Shown: piece after piece, positions 5,554 through 15,337 of the stretch | Layout of the letters: each line of letters opens with the position of its first letter | Position numbering within the stretch: position 1 is the first letter of the stretch | NCBI GenBank assembly: GCA_945878355.1 | Contig: CAMCTC010000103.1 | Coordinates: 1 to 16,132, forward strand | Source: Bordetella parapertussis | GTDB lineage: Bacteria > Pseudomonadota > Gammaproteobacteria > Burkholderiales > Burkholderiaceae_C | DNA: 16,132 bases | Reading direction: 5' to 3' | Position numbers and translations under genes: made by a program | The notes under the pieces: model-generated | The model's database searches: none | The model's input: the letters and a program-made list of their open reading frames with translations, nothing else | Told to the model about the DNA's origin: nothing

Positions 5554-7733
5554 GCGAGCGCCTGACACCGACAGGCGGGTCCCCCAACGAGCCGACTTGG
5601 ATGAGCGACAAGCCGCGCGCTGGCGGCTGGACGCTGCCGCGTCCGCTGTTGGCCCTGGCCGTGCTCTCGGCCGCCGTGCTGTGCAGCCTGTTCATCGCCG
5701 TACCGCTCAACACCGCGCAGCAGTTCGGTTTCGGGCTGCTCACCTTGCTGGCCGCGCTGTGGGTGCGTCACCGGGTCGATGGCCCGCTGGGCGCGATGTT
5801 TCTCATCGCGCTGTCGGTGACGGCCTCGCTGCGCTACATGTACTGGCGGGTGACGAGCACGCTCGACTTTGACAACCTGGTCGGCGGCATCCTCGGCTGG
5901 GGCCTGCTGCTGGCCGAGCTCTATGCACTGGCCATCCTTCTGCTGGGCTACTTGCAGACGGCGATGCCGCTCAAACGCCAAACGCAGCCATTGCCCGAGG
6001 ACCGCAGTCTGTGGCCGACGGTCGACATCTTCATTCCGACCTACAACGAGCCGCTAGATGTCGTGCGCGGCACCGTGTTGGCGGCCCAGGCGATGGACTG
6101 GCCGGCCGACAAGCTGCGGGTCTATCTGCTCGATGACGGCCGTCGCGATGATTTCAAGCAGTTCAGCCTGGCTTGCGGGGCTGGCTACTTCACCCGCGGC
6201 GACAACTTTCACGCCAAGGCCGGCAACCTCAACGCCGCACTGGCGCGCACCGACGGCGAGTTCGTCGCGATCTTCGACTGCGACCATGTGCCCACGCGAT
6301 CGTTCCTGCAGCTGACGATGGGCGCCTTTCTGGGTGACCAGAAGCTGGCCATGTTGCAGACGCCGCATTTCTTCTACTCGGCCGATCCGATCGAGCGCAA
6401 CCTGAAGACCTTCCGCGTCGTGCCCAACGAAGCCGAACTGTTCTACGGGCTGGTGCAAAACGGCAACGACCTGTGGAACGCCTCGTTCTTTTGCGGCAGT
6501 TGTGCGGTGATCCGGCGTGCGCCGCTGATGGAAGTCGGCGGCATCGCCATCGAGACCGTCACCGAGGACGCTCACACCTCGCTGAAGATGAGTCGCAAAG
6601 GCTACAACACCGCTTATCTTGGCATCCCGCAGGCCGCCGGGCTGGCCACCGAGAGCCTGTCGGCGCACATCGGTCAGCGCATCCGCTGGGCCCGTGGCAT
6701 GACGCAGATCTTCCGCGTCGACAACCCGCTGCTCGGGCGCGGACTGACGCTGGGCCAGCGGCTGTGCTATGTCAACGCGATGCTGCACTTTTTCTATGGC
6801 TTGCCGCGACTGGTTTTCATGACGGCGCCGCTGGCTTACCTGTTCTTTGGCACGCAGATGTTCCAGGCCGACGGCGCGATGGTGCTGGCCTATGCACTGC
6901 CGCACATCCTGCTGAGTCTGACGGCGAACTCCCGGCTGCAGGGCCAGTTCCGGCATTCGTTCTGGAACGAGGTCTACGAGACGGTTCTTGCCTGGTACAT
7001 CGCGTGGCCGACGCTGCTGGCCCTGGTCAACCCGAAGTTCGGCAAGTTCAACGTCACCGCCAAAGGCGGCGTGATCAGCAGCGACTATTTCGACTGGCGA
7101 ATGGGTCTGCCCTATGTCGTGCTGCTGGGCTTGAACATGGTCGGCCTGGCCGGTGGCGTCTGGCGCCTGGCGGCCGGTGAAGGCACCGCGTCCACCGTGC
7201 TGATCAACCTGGTCTGGGGCAGCTACAACGTGGTGATCGCTGCCGCTGCGGTGTTCGTGGCCAACGAGGCCCGCCAGCAGCGGCGCACGCCCCGGATCAG
7301 CGCGGTGATCCCGGCCACCATCTACTTCGCCAACGGTCACACGCTGGCCTGCGAGACCCACGACTTCTCGGTGTCGGGGGTCGGTCTGACCCTGCCTGCG
7401 AAGGCCGAGCTGACGATCGGCGAGGAGGTCCGCATCGGCCTGTCGCGTGACCAACTGGAGACCGTGTTGCCCGGCACCGTGGTCAATGCCGGTGGTTCGA
7501 TCGGCATCCTGTTCGGCGAGCTCAACGTCGAGCAGCAGCGCGACATGGTGCAGATCACTTACTCGCGCGCCGATGCCTGGGTCGGCGGCTGGGGAACGTC
7601 CGCGCCAGACACGCCGCTCGCTTCGCTTTGGGCCGTTGTCAACCTGGGGCTGGGCAACCTGCTGCGCCTGACCCTGGGCAAGCTGTTCGGCTTGCCGGCC
7701 AGGCTCGCCGCCGCGCTGCGGCCGATGCGCTGA
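5550..7733 (+). CDS. bcsA: cellulose synthase catalytic subunit BcsA (UDP-forming, GT2 plus PilZ)
   Basis: Inner-membrane processive glycosyltransferase making beta-1,4-glucan from UDP-glucose, 727 residues. Four membrane segments (about 31-52, 58-74, 79-97, 109-137) precede the catalytic domain: DIFIPTYNEP (159-168), DDG at 195-197, DCD at 243-245, TED at 338-340 and QRIRW at 376-380. These are the full set for UDP binding, catalysis and acceptor binding. More membrane segments follow, then a PilZ domain with RxxxR (R578, R582) and DFSVSG (605-610), so activation by cyclic di-GMP is expected. The GTG at 5550 overlaps the bcsQ stop (GTGA) and suggests translational coupling; ATG 5601 is an alternative. 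It is shorter than E. coli BcsA because the long N-terminal extension is absent. Confidence 0.96.
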   Translation: MSERLTPTGGSPNEPTWMSDKPRAGGWTLPRPLLALAVLSAAVLCSLFIAVPLNTAQQFGFGLLTLLAALWVRHRVDGPLGAMFLIALSVTASLRYMYWRVTSTLDFDNLVGGILGWGLLLAELYALAILLLGYLQTAMPLKRQTQPLPEDRSLWPTVDIFIPTYNEPLDVVRGTVLAAQAMDWPADKLRVYLLDDGRRDDFKQFSLACGAGYFTRGDNFHAKAGNLNAALARTDGEFVAIFDCDHVPTRSFLQLTMGAFLGDQKLAMLQTPHFFYSADPIERNLKTFRVVPNEAELFYGLVQNGNDLWNASFFCGSCAVIRRAPLMEVGGIAIETVTEDAHTSLKMSRKGYNTAYLGIPQAAGLATESLSAHIGQRIRWARGMTQIFRVDNPLLGRGLTLGQRLCYVNAMLHFFYGLPRLVFMTAPLAYLFFGTQMFQADGAMVLAYALPHILLSLTANSRLQGQFRHSFWNEVYETVLAWYIAWPTLLALVNPKFGKFNVTAKGGVISSDYFDWRMGLPYVVLLGLNMVGLAGGVWRLAAGEGTASTVLINLVWGSYNVVIAAAAVFVANEARQQRRTPRISAVIPATIYFANGHTLACETHDFSVSGVGLTLPAKAELTIGEEVRIGLSRDQLETVLPGTVVNAGGSIGILFGELNVEQQRDMVQITYSRADAWVGGWGTSAPDTPLASLWAVVNLGLGNLLRLTLGKLFGLPARLAAALRPMR

Positions 7734-7806
7734 GGCCGCGCTGCAAGCTGTCCGGACCGGTGGCTGGGATGCCGCCGGCTGCTGCCAACCTTCGACGAGA
7801 GAGATC
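7734..7806 (+). other. 73-bp spacer between bcsA and bcsB with ribosome binding site
   Basis: Short GC-rich spacer with no gene. GAGAGAG at 7797-7803, three bases before the bcsB ATG, is the probable purine-rich ribosome binding site. No terminator-like T-run or promoter is apparent, so the two genes are probably on one message. Confidence 0.4.
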
Positions 7807-10251
7807 ATGAATCTGCGACCCAAACCCCTTGGCCGGCTGCGCCCGCGCCGACACCGCCTGCTGCCCGTGGTGGCTGCTGGGCTGCTGTGCTGCGGCGCAT
7901 CGCTGCTGGCCCAGCCCGACAAAAAGCCCGCCGGCAAGCCTGAGAGCGCTTCGTCGCAGGCCCAGGCTCAGACTGTGGCGGCTGCGGCTGCGGGTTCGGC
8001 TGCGGTTTCGGCCTCTGCGCCGGCCGCAGCGGCCAGTGCCTCCGGCTCGCCCGGCTCTCTCGGCGCCTCGGCGGCGGTGCTGGCGGCCCTGGCTTTGCCG
8101 ATCGATGCCGGGCAAGCGATGCCCGGCAACTACCGGCTGAGCTTCAAGCAACTGGGCCGCAACCAGGCTTTCAGCCTGCGGGGTACCGACGCCCGCTTCA
8201 GCATCCCGTTCAGCGTGCGCGCTGACGAGGTGATCACCAAGGCGTCGCTCAAGCTGCGCTATGCCTATTCGCCCGATCTGCTGAGCGAGCTCTCCAAGAT
8301 CAACGTGTTGGTCAATGGCGAGGTGGCCGCCAGTCTGGCGCTGCCCAAGGCGGGTGCCAGCGGTCCGGTGACCCAGGTCGTCGAGTTGCCGGCGCAACTG
8401 ATCACCGAGTACAACCAGCTCACGTTGCAATTGGTTGGCCACTACAGCACGGGCTGCGAGGACCCCCAACACAGCAGCCTGTGGGCCACCATCAGCCACC
8501 TGAGCGAGCTCCAGTTGGTCGCTGACGCTGCGCCCCAGGCCAACGACCTGGCGCTGCTGCCCGAGCCCTTCTTCGATGCCCGCGACGGCCGCAAGCTGAG
8601 CCTGCCAGTGGTGTTTCTGGGCGCGCCGGACAACGCCACGCTGGAAGCCGCCGGCACGCTGGCATCCTGGTTCGGCCTGCGCGCCAAAGGCCGGGTGCTG
8701 AACTTCCCAGCCACCCTCGACACACTGCCGGCCAAGGGACATGCGATCGTGCTGGTCGGTGCCAAAGGCGCGCCCGCCGGGCTGAAGCTGCCTGCTGCGA
8801 CCGGCCCGGCGCTGGCGATCGTCGCCAACCCGAACGACCCCAATGGCAGGCTGTTGCTGGTGCAAGGCCGCGACGGCGCAGAGTTGAAGCTCGCTGCGGC
8901 CACCTTGGCCACAGCCAGCAAGACCCTGGCGGGTGCCAGCATGGCGATCACCCAGCCTGCGGTGCTGATGGCACGCCGGGCCTACGACGCGCCCAACTGG
9001 TTGCGGTCGGACCGGCCGGTCAAGTTGGCCGAACTGGGCAACCCGCAGGCGCTCAACGTCACCGGCTACGACCCCGGTGACATCGCCATCCCGTTGCGCC
9101 TGCCGCCTGACCTGTACCTGGCGCAGGACAAGGGCGTGCCGCTGGACCTGAAGTACCGCTACACGCCGCAGCCGACGTCGACGAACTCGTCGTTGAGCGT
9201 GCATGTCGACGCCAACCTGGTGAAGTCCTTCGCGTTGCTGCCGCTCGAGCGCCTGAGCGGTGCACCGCTGCTGGCCAAGCTGCAGGCCGACGAAACCCAG
9301 CCGATGCAAGGTGTCGCCCGCATCCCGCTCGGCCTGTTGCAGCCCAGGTCCAGGCTGGAGCTTCGCTACATGTACGACTACATCAAGCAAGGTGAGTGCC
9401 GCGACGTCATCGTCGACAACGTGCGTGGCGCGATCGACCCCTTGTCGACGCTGGACATCTCAGGCTATTCGCACCACATGGCGATGCCCAACCTGGCGGC
9501 CTATGGCAGCAGCGGTTATCCGTTCACGCGCCTGGCCGACTTGTCGCAGACCGCGGTGGTGCTGCCCGACCTGCCGCAAGCGCCTGAGCTGTCGGCCTAC
9601 CTGAACCTGCTCGGCCGCCTGAGCGAGTCGACCGGCTACCCGGGCACCGCGGTCACGGTGGCGCGCAGCAGCCAGGTCGGCGACGTCGCCGACAAGGATT
9701 TGCTGGTGATCGCCACCGGGGCCGACCAGCTGTTGCTCAAGCGCTGGGCCGGTGCGTTGCCGGTGGGCCTGGACGACAGCCGCCGCCCCGGTCTGCTCGA
9801 CATGGCCAGCAAGCTGCTGGGCTCGATTGCAGCGCTGCTGCCCGACATGATCCGGCCTGCCGCAGCGGCGACACCGCCCTTCAGCAACGCCGGGCTGAGC
9901 GCCTATGCCGCAGGTTTCGAGTCGCCGCTGCGCAGCGGTCGCAGTGTGGTGCTGTTCTGGGCCCAGGATCCGGCTTCGCTGCATGGCGCGGTCGAGTCGC
10001 TGCTCGGTGCCGATGGCGAGGCGCCCCGGATCGCCGGCAGCCTGGCCATCCTGCGTGGCGCGAAGGTCGACACCCTGGCCGGCGAGCCGACCTATTACGT
10101 CAGCGACCTGGATTGGTTCAGCCGCGCCCGGATGTCGCTGTCCAGCAACATGGGCCAGTTGCTGCTGGTCACCGGCCTGGGCACCGCCCTGCTGGCCGGC
10201 CTGGTGCTGCGGCTGTTGCAGGCGCAGTTCAGAAAGCGCACTGCGCGATGA
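7807..10251 (+). CDS. bcsB: cellulose synthase periplasmic subunit BcsB
   Basis: Periplasmic partner of BcsA, 814 residues, guiding the polymer away from the synthase and needed for its activity. A signal peptide (basic start, then LLPVVAAGLLCCGASLLA) is followed by an Ala/Ser/Gln-rich linker at about 38-92. Family landmarks are GCEDPQHSSLW at 216-226, GECRDVIVDN near 529-538 (C531) and the run SHHMAMPNLAAYGSSGYPF with RLADLSQTAVVLPD. The two cysteines C217 and C531 fall in the conserved places. A C-terminal membrane helix (about 785-806) is followed by a basic tail, the anchor that packs against BcsA. The stop overlaps the bcsZ start as ATGA. The long low-complexity linker is somewhat unusual and perhaps spans extra periplasmic distance. 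Confidence 0.95.
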   Translation: MNLRPKPLGRLRPRRHRLLPVVAAGLLCCGASLLAQPDKKPAGKPESASSQAQAQTVAAAAAGSAAVSASAPAAAASASGSPGSLGASAAVLAALALPIDAGQAMPGNYRLSFKQLGRNQAFSLRGTDARFSIPFSVRADEVITKASLKLRYAYSPDLLSELSKINVLVNGEVAASLALPKAGASGPVTQVVELPAQLITEYNQLTLQLVGHYSTGCEDPQHSSLWATISHLSELQLVADAAPQANDLALLPEPFFDARDGRKLSLPVVFLGAPDNATLEAAGTLASWFGLRAKGRVLNFPATLDTLPAKGHAIVLVGAKGAPAGLKLPAATGPALAIVANPNDPNGRLLLVQGRDGAELKLAAATLATASKTLAGASMAITQPAVLMARRAYDAPNWLRSDRPVKLAELGNPQALNVTGYDPGDIAIPLRLPPDLYLAQDKGVPLDLKYRYTPQPTSTNSSLSVHVDANLVKSFALLPLERLSGAPLLAKLQADETQPMQGVARIPLGLLQPRSRLELRYMYDYIKQGECRDVIVDNVRGAIDPLSTLDISGYSHHMAMPNLAAYGSSGYPFTRLADLSQTAVVLPDLPQAPELSAYLNLLGRLSESTGYPGTAVTVARSSQVGDVADKDLLVIATGADQLLLKRWAGALPVGLDDSRRPGLLDMASKLLGSIAALLPDMIRPAAAATPPFSNAGLSAYAAGFESPLRSGRSVVLFWAQDPASLHGAVESLLGADGEAPRIAGSLAILRGAKVDTLAGEPTYYVSDLDWFSRARMSLSSNMGQLLLVTGLGTALLAGLVLRLLQAQFRKRTAR

Positions 10252-11465
10252 GCCTTCTGCAACGTCCAGGCATCGCGATACACCGCAGCGCTTGCGCGCT
10301 GGCGATGGGTGCGCTGCTCGGCACTTGCGCGCAGGCCCAGGCGCCGGCCTGTGCCGCGGCTGACTGGCCGCTGTGGCGCGATTTCAAGCAGCACTTCGTC
10401 GCCACCGACGGCCGGGTGATGTCGGCGCTCACCGCCTCGCGCGACAGCTATTCCGAGGCCCAGGCCTATGCGATGTTCTTCGCGCTGGTGGCCGACGACG
10501 CGCCGGCTTTCGATCGCCTGTGGCGTTGGAGCCTGCACAACCTGGCCGGCGGTGACCTGGCCCGGCGCTTGCCTGCCTGGCATTGGGGCCGCGCCGACGA
10601 CGGCAGCTGGCGCGTGCTCGACGCCAACTCGGCCTCCGATGCCGACCTGTGGTTCGCCTACGCGCTGCTCGAGGCCGGTCGGCTGTGGCAACGCCCCGAC
10701 CACCAGCGAGACGCTCGCCTGTTGCTCAAGACCATCGTCGAGCAAGAGGTCGTCGCACTGCCGGGTCTGGGCGCGATGCTGTTGCCTGGGCCTTATGGCT
10801 TCATCCAGCCCGATGGCAGCTGGCGGCTCAACCCGAGTTACCTGCCGATCCCGTTGCTGCGTCGTTTCGCGCTGGAGGACCCGCAGGGGCCCTGGAGCGA
10901 AATCGCAGCCGGCACCGCCAGAATGATCGCCGCGACCTCGACCCGAGGGCTGGCTGCGGATTGGGTGGGCTACCGCGCAGTCGCCAACACCCGACCGGCT
11001 TTCACCGCCGACCCGGTGCTGGGCGCGCAAGGCAGCTACGACGCGATCCGGGTCTACCTCTGGGCCGGCATGACCGCGGCCGACGACCCGCTGGCCAAGC
11101 CGCTGCGCCGCGCGCTGGCCGGCATGGCCAGGCTGGTGCGCGCCGACGCCGGGCCGCCCGAGAAGGTCGACTTGCGCAGCGGGCGTGGCAGCGGCGTCAG
11201 CCCCTATGGCTTCTCGGCCGCGATGCTGCCCAAGCTGCGCCAGGCCGGCAACGCGGCGGCTGTGGCGCAGCAGGCTGGGCGCGCCCGTGGGCAGCAAGCG
11301 GCCTCGATGTTGCCGGCGCAGTTGGGTCATTCGCTGCCGTCTTATTACGACCACGCGCTGAGCCTGTTCGGACTCGGCTGGATCGAAAACCGCTACCAAT
11401 TCCTGCGCAACGGGCAGGTGCAACTTCAATGGCAAACACCATGTATTTCCGCAAACACCCACTAG
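10248..11465 (+). CDS. bcsZ: periplasmic endo-1,4-beta-glucanase BcsZ (GH8)
   Basis: Glycoside hydrolase family 8 endoglucanase of 405 residues, cutting cellulose in the periplasm and influencing the yield and order of the exported fibre. A signal peptide ends near GTCAQAQA (about residue 32). The GH8 signature is clear: SYSEAQAYAMFFAL with the proposed general acid Glu70, NSASDADLWFAYALLEAGRLW at 127-147, and LAADWVGYRA further on, which aligns with the region of the catalytic base in relatives. Length is slightly above E. coli BcsZ. The start ATG overlaps the bcsB stop by four bases, and the 3' end overlaps bcsC by 37 nt, so translation of all three is probably coupled. I see no broken catalytic motif, so it should be active. 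Confidence 0.95.
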   Translation: MSLLQRPGIAIHRSACALAMGALLGTCAQAQAPACAAADWPLWRDFKQHFVATDGRVMSALTASRDSYSEAQAYAMFFALVADDAPAFDRLWRWSLHNLAGGDLARRLPAWHWGRADDGSWRVLDANSASDADLWFAYALLEAGRLWQRPDHQRDARLLLKTIVEQEVVALPGLGAMLLPGPYGFIQPDGSWRLNPSYLPIPLLRRFALEDPQGPWSEIAAGTARMIAATSTRGLAADWVGYRAVANTRPAFTADPVLGAQGSYDAIRVYLWAGMTAADDPLAKPLRRALAGMARLVRADAGPPEKVDLRSGRGSGVSPYGFSAAMLPKLRQAGNAAAVAQQAGRARGQQAASMLPAQLGHSLPSYYDHALSLFGLGWIENRYQFLRNGQVQLQWQTPCISANTH

Positions 11466-14400
11466 CGTTTGCTGTCCTTCTCGCGCTGGGCTCGCAGTCG
11501 GCTCTCGCCCAGACGAGTTCGGCCGCCAAAGCGCTGCTCCAGCAAGGTCAGTACTGGCAGGCCCAGGGCCAACCGGCGCGCGCCGCCGAGGCTTGGAAGA
11601 AGCTGCTGCGGCTGCAACCCGACGAGCCGCGCGCGCTCTACGGCTTGGCGCAGGGCGAACTCGCCCAGAAGCGCGGCGCCGGCGCTGCCGAGATCCTGGT
11701 CCGCTTGCGAGCGCTGGACCCCCAAGGCCGCTGGGCGACCCAGCTGGCGCAAGACATCACCCTGGGCAGCGGCGATGCGCCCAAGGCGCTGGACCAGGCG
11801 AGGTTGTTGCACGAGTCGGGCGACATCGAGAAGTCTGTCGAGCAGTACCAGCGCGCGCTCGGCGGCAGCGAGCCGGTCGGCGATGTCGGACTCGAGTACT
11901 ACCGCGTTTTCAGCAAGCTGCCGACCGGCTGGAAGGCCGCGCGGGCAGGTTTTGAGCGGCTGGCCAAGGACAACCCCAGCGATCCGCAGATCGAGCTGCA
12001 CCTGGCCTTCCACCTCGCCCGCGGCGAGGAGCCGCGCTGGGACACCCGCATCGAGGGCATCCAGCGTCTGGGCCGGGTATCGCTGGTGCCCAGCGTCAGC
12101 GGCTTTGCCATCGAATGCTGGAAGATGGCGCTGAGCTGGCCGAGCACCAAGCCCGAGATGCTGGCGCTGTTCGACGCCTACCTCAAGCTCCACCCCGATG
12201 ACAGCGAGGTGGCCACACTGCGCGCTGGCGCTGTGAAGAAGCTCGCCACGCTGGCCAAGGCCGGTGAGCCGGGCCAGGTGCAGCCTCAGATCGCCGCCGG
12301 GCTGAAGGCGCTCGGCCAAGGCGATCTGGCGCAGGCCGAGGGCCAGTACCTGGCGCGCCTCAAGACCCACGCCAAAGACCCGGATGCGCTCGGCGGCCTG
12401 GGCTTGGTGCGCATGCAGCAGAACCGCTGGGAGGAATCGGCGGCGCTGCTGACCCAGGCCACGCAGCAGAAGAACGGCCAGAACTGGGGCAAGGCGCTGC
12501 AGTCGACTCGCTACCAGTTGCTGATCGAGCAGGGCACATCCGCGCAGCGTGAGGGCGACTTGGCGCAGGCACGCAGCCTGCTGCAACAAGCGATCAAGCT
12601 TGACCCTCGGCTGGACAGCGCCCTGCTCGCGCTGGCGGCGCTGCAGTCCCAGGCCGGCGAGGTGGAGGCGGCCGAGCGTGGATACCGCCAGGTGCTGGCA
12701 CGCAAGGCCGACGACCCGGCGGCCTTGCGCGGTCTGGCCGGCCTGCTGGCCGCCAGCGACAGGCACGACGAGGCGAGCCGCCTGATCGATGGCCTGAAAC
12801 CGGCCCAGGTCGGCGGTGTCGACGAGATGAACCGCCTGCGCGCCACGCTGGCCAGCGGCTTGGCCAAGGCCGCGCTGCGTCGTGGCGACACGGTGCTGGC
12901 CCAAGCCACGCTCGAACGCGCGATGTCCCAGGACCGCAACAACCCCTGGATCCGCTGGGAGCTGGCCGAGCTCTACACCTCGCAGGGCCGCCATAGCGAG
13001 GCGCGCGGATTGATCGACGGCCTGCTCACCAGCCAACCCGACAACCTGGTCGCGCTGCATGCCAGCGCCAGCTTGGCCGCCGGCCGCGGCCAGTGGCGCT
13101 CGGCGCTTGAGACGCTAGACCGCATCCCGGCCAAGGACCGCAACGCCGACATCGCCTCGCTGCAGCGGCGCAGCTGGCTGCAGCACCAATCGGCATTGGC
13201 GACCAGTCTGGCGCGCCAGGGCCGCAAGCCCGAGGCGCTGGCGCTGCTCGACCAGGCCGAGCCCTTGACCACCGGCAACCGCGACCTGCTGGGCGTGCTG
13301 GCCGATGCTTATGTCGACGCTGGCGCGCCCAACCGCGGCCTGGCACTGCTGCGCGACCTGTTGTCGCGCAGCAACCAGCCGAGCGCGGCCGACACGCTGC
13401 AATACGCCGGCCTGCTGCTCAAGACCGAACAAGACGTCGAATGCGCCGGCGTGCTGCAAGACCTGGCCGCGCGCGCGCTCAGCGCTGGCGACCGAAAGCG
13501 GCTGCACGACCTGATGTACCACCACGGGCTGCGACAGGTCGACTTGCTGCGCGAGCGCGGCGACCTGGCCGGCGGCCGCGCTTTGCTCGGCCCGTTGCAG
13601 TTGCAGCGACCCGGCGACCCGTTGGGCGACGCGGTGCTGGCCAGGCTGGCGATGGCCGCTGGCGACAAGCGTGCCGGGCTGGAGACCGCCCGCAGTCTGG
13701 CTGCCAGGCATCCCGACAGCGTCGAGATTCAGTTGACCGCAGCGCAGTTGGCCGCCCGGTTCAAGGACAGCGATCTGGCCGCCGCATCGCTCAAGACTGC
13801 TTTGGGCCTGGCCCCCGATGACGCCGAGGTGCTGGCTCGCGCCGCCCGGCTGTACCGCGACCAGGGTCAGTCGGCCCGGGCGGCGACCTTGTTCGAACGC
13901 GCCATCGCGCTGCAGAACGCCCCGGCGCCGGGACACCAGGTGGTTTTGGCGGCGGCGGGCGAGGTGGCTGGCGACCCGGCCAAGCTGCTCGACGACCGCA
14001 GCGGTCGTGCCGAGTTGCAGACCGCAGCGCTGCTATTGCCGCCCACCGCACCGGTGGACTACTGGCGCAGCGCGCCGGTCAAGACCACCGCAGCGCTGCA
14101 GCAGGCGGCAACGGCGCCGCGCGCGGTCGCCGGCGGCAAGTCGGCCACGCTGTTGGCTGCGACGAGCGCCGCAGCGGCCGACGGCGGCATCCCTGAGCAG
14201 CCCGCAGGTCCGAACCTGCGCAACGAGCTCGACCAGATCCGCCAGGCTCGCAGCCCCGAAGCATCGGCCGGCCTGCACGGCCGCCAGCGCAGCGGCGTGG
14301 CCGGCACCAGCGCGTTGCGCCAGACCGAGTTGCCGGTCGAGTTGCGGCTGCCCTTGGGCGAGGGCAAGGTCAAGCTGCAGCTGACCCAGGTGTCGCTGGA

Positions 14401-15304
14401 CGCCGGATCGTCTGCCACCGGGGCAACGATCACCCAGAAGGCCTCGGGCGTCGCGGTGGCGGTGGCTTATGCCGCGCCCGGCCTCGCGGTCGACATCGGC
14501 CAGACGCCGAAAGGCTTTGCGCACAGCAACACCGTCGGCGGCGTCAAGCTCGACGGCGCGCTGGCTGACGACGGTTCGCTGCGCTACCGGGTCAACCTGT
14601 CGAGGCGGCCGGTCACCGACAGCTTGCTGTCGTTCGCCGGTGTGCGCGACAGCGTCAGCGGCAAGTCCTGGGGCGGGGTGGTCGCCAGCGGCGCCCGCGT
14701 CGACCTGTCCAAGGACCTGGGAGGCTACGGCTTCTACGGCAGCGCGGCCCGGCACGACCTGCGTGGCCACGAGGTGGCGGCGAACGGACGCAGCGAATTC
14801 GGGCTGGGCAGCTACTTCAGCCTGCGCAGCCGCGCCGACAGCCAGCTCAGCATGGGGCTGGACCTGAACAGCCTGTCCTACCAAAAGAACCTCGGCGAGT
14901 TCGATTTCGGCCAGGGCGGCTACTTCAGCCCACAGCGCTACCACGCGCTGACGGTGCCGCTGAACTGGGCGCTACGCAGCGGGCCTGTCAGCTACCTGGT
15001 TCAGGGCGCGCTGGGCTTCCAGAAGTTCAGCCAGGACATCGCCGGGGCCGGGACCGGGCCCGGCGGCGGTGGCATGGCAGTAGAGCCTGTGTCGTCGTCG
15101 GGCATCGCCTACAAGTTGGCCGCCAGCGCGCAGTACCAGTTCAACCCGAACTGGCTGGTCGACGCCAGCCTGCGCAGCGACAACAACGCCAGCGGCAGCT
15201 ACCGCCAATGGGCCGCCGGGCTGACGCTGCGCTACAGCTTCCACCCGATCACCGCGCCGCTGGCGCTGCCGATCAGCGCCACCACCGCGCCGTTCGGCCA
15301 GTGA
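11429..15304 (+). CDS. bcsC: cellulose export protein BcsC (TPR scaffold and outer-membrane barrel)
   Basis: Outer-membrane exporter of 1291 residues, close to the long Komagataeibacter form and above E. coli BcsC. A signal peptide (FAVLLALGSQSALAQ) is followed by many TPR-like helical pairs over about 33-850 (for example ALLQQGQYWQAQGQPARAAE), which form the periplasmic scaffold contacting peptidoglycan and BcsB. An Ala-rich linker (about 870-925) leads to the BCSC C-terminal domain from about 930 (LRNELDQIRQARSPEASAG), a 16-strand barrel in the family. The strand ending LTLRYSF at about 1271 looks like the normal barrel end, yet 20 more residues rich in Pro/Ala follow. The ATG at 11429 lies inside bcsZ; ATG 11441 is an alternative. 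AGGTG upstream may serve as ribosome binding site. Confidence 0.95.
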   Translation: MANTMYFRKHPLAFAVLLALGSQSALAQTSSAAKALLQQGQYWQAQGQPARAAEAWKKLLRLQPDEPRALYGLAQGELAQKRGAGAAEILVRLRALDPQGRWATQLAQDITLGSGDAPKALDQARLLHESGDIEKSVEQYQRALGGSEPVGDVGLEYYRVFSKLPTGWKAARAGFERLAKDNPSDPQIELHLAFHLARGEEPRWDTRIEGIQRLGRVSLVPSVSGFAIECWKMALSWPSTKPEMLALFDAYLKLHPDDSEVATLRAGAVKKLATLAKAGEPGQVQPQIAAGLKALGQGDLAQAEGQYLARLKTHAKDPDALGGLGLVRMQQNRWEESAALLTQATQQKNGQNWGKALQSTRYQLLIEQGTSAQREGDLAQARSLLQQAIKLDPRLDSALLALAALQSQAGEVEAAERGYRQVLARKADDPAALRGLAGLLAASDRHDEASRLIDGLKPAQVGGVDEMNRLRATLASGLAKAALRRGDTVLAQATLERAMSQDRNNPWIRWELAELYTSQGRHSEARGLIDGLLTSQPDNLVALHASASLAAGRGQWRSALETLDRIPAKDRNADIASLQRRSWLQHQSALATSLARQGRKPEALALLDQAEPLTTGNRDLLGVLADAYVDAGAPNRGLALLRDLLSRSNQPSAADTLQYAGLLLKTEQDVECAGVLQDLAARALSAGDRKRLHDLMYHHGLRQVDLLRERGDLAGGRALLGPLQLQRPGDPLGDAVLARLAMAAGDKRAGLETARSLAARHPDSVEIQLTAAQLAARFKDSDLAAASLKTALGLAPDDAEVLARAARLYRDQGQSARAATLFERAIALQNAPAPGHQVVLAAAGEVAGDPAKLLDDRSGRAELQTAALLLPPTAPVDYWRSAPVKTTAALQQAATAPRAVAGGKSATLLAATSAAAADGGIPEQPAGPNLRNELDQIRQARSPEASAGLHGRQRSGVAGTSALRQTELPVELRLPLGEGKVKLQLTQVSLDAGSSATGATITQKASGVAVAVAYAAPGLAVDIGQTPKGFAHSNTVGGVKLDGALADDGSLRYRVNLSRRPVTDSLLSFAGVRDSVSGKSWGGVVASGARVDLSKDLGGYGFYGSAARHDLRGHEVAANGRSEFGLGSYFSLRSRADSQLSMGLDLNSLSYQKNLGEFDFGQGGYFSPQRYHALTVPLNWALRSGPVSYLVQGALGFQKFSQDIAGAGTGPGGGGMAVEPVSSSGIAYKLAASAQYQFNPNWLVDASLRSDNNASGSYRQWAAGLTLRYSFHPITAPLALPISATTAPFGQ

Positions 15305-15337
15305 CCCCACCTCTCTTCTTGCAAACAGGCCTCAACC

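Noticed and set aside
7639..9390. 583-codon open frame antisense to bcsA/bcsB, and other long antisense frames (for example 367-1782 and 11462-13060)
   Set aside because: These mirror high-GC third positions of real genes on the other strand; their translations are Gln/Arg/His-rich without motifs and clash with clearly conserved genes.
10583..11428. Long N-terminal extension of bcsC through bcsZ
   Set aside because: The frame is open but the translation is Arg-rich shadow of bcsZ; a proper signal peptide begins at the ATG at 11429.
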